A stretch of 64,000 nucleotides of DNA. It comes from Polaromonas sp. (GTDB taxonomy: Bacteria > Pseudomonadota > Gammaproteobacteria > Burkholderiales > Burkholderiaceae_C). Location of the stretch: contig NZ_JACDDD010000003.1 in the NCBI RefSeq assembly GCF_013817205.1, positions 1 to 64,000 on the forward strand. The letters are read 5' to 3'. Below the pieces are notes generated by a model. It did not search any database and was not told where the DNA came from. It saw nothing but the letters and a program-made list of their open reading frames with translations. Made by a program: the position numbers and the translations under genes. Every line of letters starts with the position of its first letter. Within the stretch, counting starts at the first letter, position 1. Shown here one piece after another: positions 63,899-64,000 of this stretch.

Positions 63899-64000
63899 AT
63901 GGAGTTTTTCATCATTTCGATGCTGAACGGCTTGAGCTACGGGCTCCTGCTGTTCATGCTGAGTTCGGGACTCACGCTGATTTTCAGCATGATGGGCGTG
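63899..64000 (+). CDS. LivH-like branched-chain ABC permease, N-terminus only
   Basis: The 34 residues visible (MEFFIISMLNGLSYGLLLFM and on to LTLIFSMMGV) match the N-terminal helix of LivH-family permeases. GAGGAAGG about 12 bp upstream may be its Shine-Dalgarno. The rest lies beyond the window. Confidence 0.88.
   Translation, partial: MEFFIISMLNGLSYGLLLFMLSSGLTLIFSMMGV

Overview
The window looks like a chromosomal segment from a Burkholderiales bacterium of the Comamonadaceae, probably Polaromonas or a close relative. This rests on the high GC content, the gene families and neighbourhoods (smc-zipA-ligA, dapC-dapD-pilU-dapE, a URC-type uracil catabolism cluster) and two families of short repeats that I associate with Comamonadaceae genomes. 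The genus is inferred from memory; no search was run.

Layout. 1-737 is an AT-richer accessory remnant: the start of an IS3-family transposase element that has cut an AIPR-type (abortive infection) gene. 870-6445 (minus strand) is a pyrimidine salvage/catabolism cluster: URC1 (GTP cyclohydrolase II-like), URC4 (DUF1688), upp, an AhpD-like CxxC protein and a CodA-like amidohydrolase. 6561-8042 is a YjgR/HerA-like ATPase. 8108-15494 (plus) holds housekeeping genes yebC, purD, hemF, nadD, rsfS, rlmH, maf and rng. 15510-21181 is an envelope/LPS block (deacetylase, GT4, GT2, MsbA, WaaE-like), followed by tolB-pal-cpoB, a YeeE/YedE transporter, tcdA and tRNA-Lys(UUU). 26210-27165 has a BLUF-like photoreceptor and a conserved hypothetical. 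27225-34671 (minus) is a lysine/diaminopimelate block (dapC, dapD, pilU, dapE) with prmB and an ABC-F ATPase. 34973-44796 (plus) is smc-zipA-[AAA/DUF4143]-ligA, then a MntA/HepT toxin-antitoxin pair coupled to def, with ybaN on the other strand. 44872-52767 is glnD, map and purL. 52771-64000 has a membrane ORF split by an amber codon, a large catalase, a redox/envelope run (selO, msrB, yciB, bolA, ppiC), a Crp/Fnr regulator, an acyl-CoA ligase and the start of a Liv-type transporter.

The most unusual signal is a ~57 bp palindromic element. I align eight good copies: two intergenic and six lying inside reading frames (URC4, nadD, the ABC-F gene, dapE and purL twice). All in-gene copies are translated without breaking the frame. 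They occur in both orientations, like the protein-coding palindromic elements of Rickettsia. A second repeat family sits between genes (three sites), and a shortened form of it is triplicated as an in-frame 81 bp tandem repeat inside glnD. A further pattern is a -10-like hexamer placed exactly 6 nt before the ATG at nine genes (7 nt at a tenth), suggesting many leaderless mRNAs.
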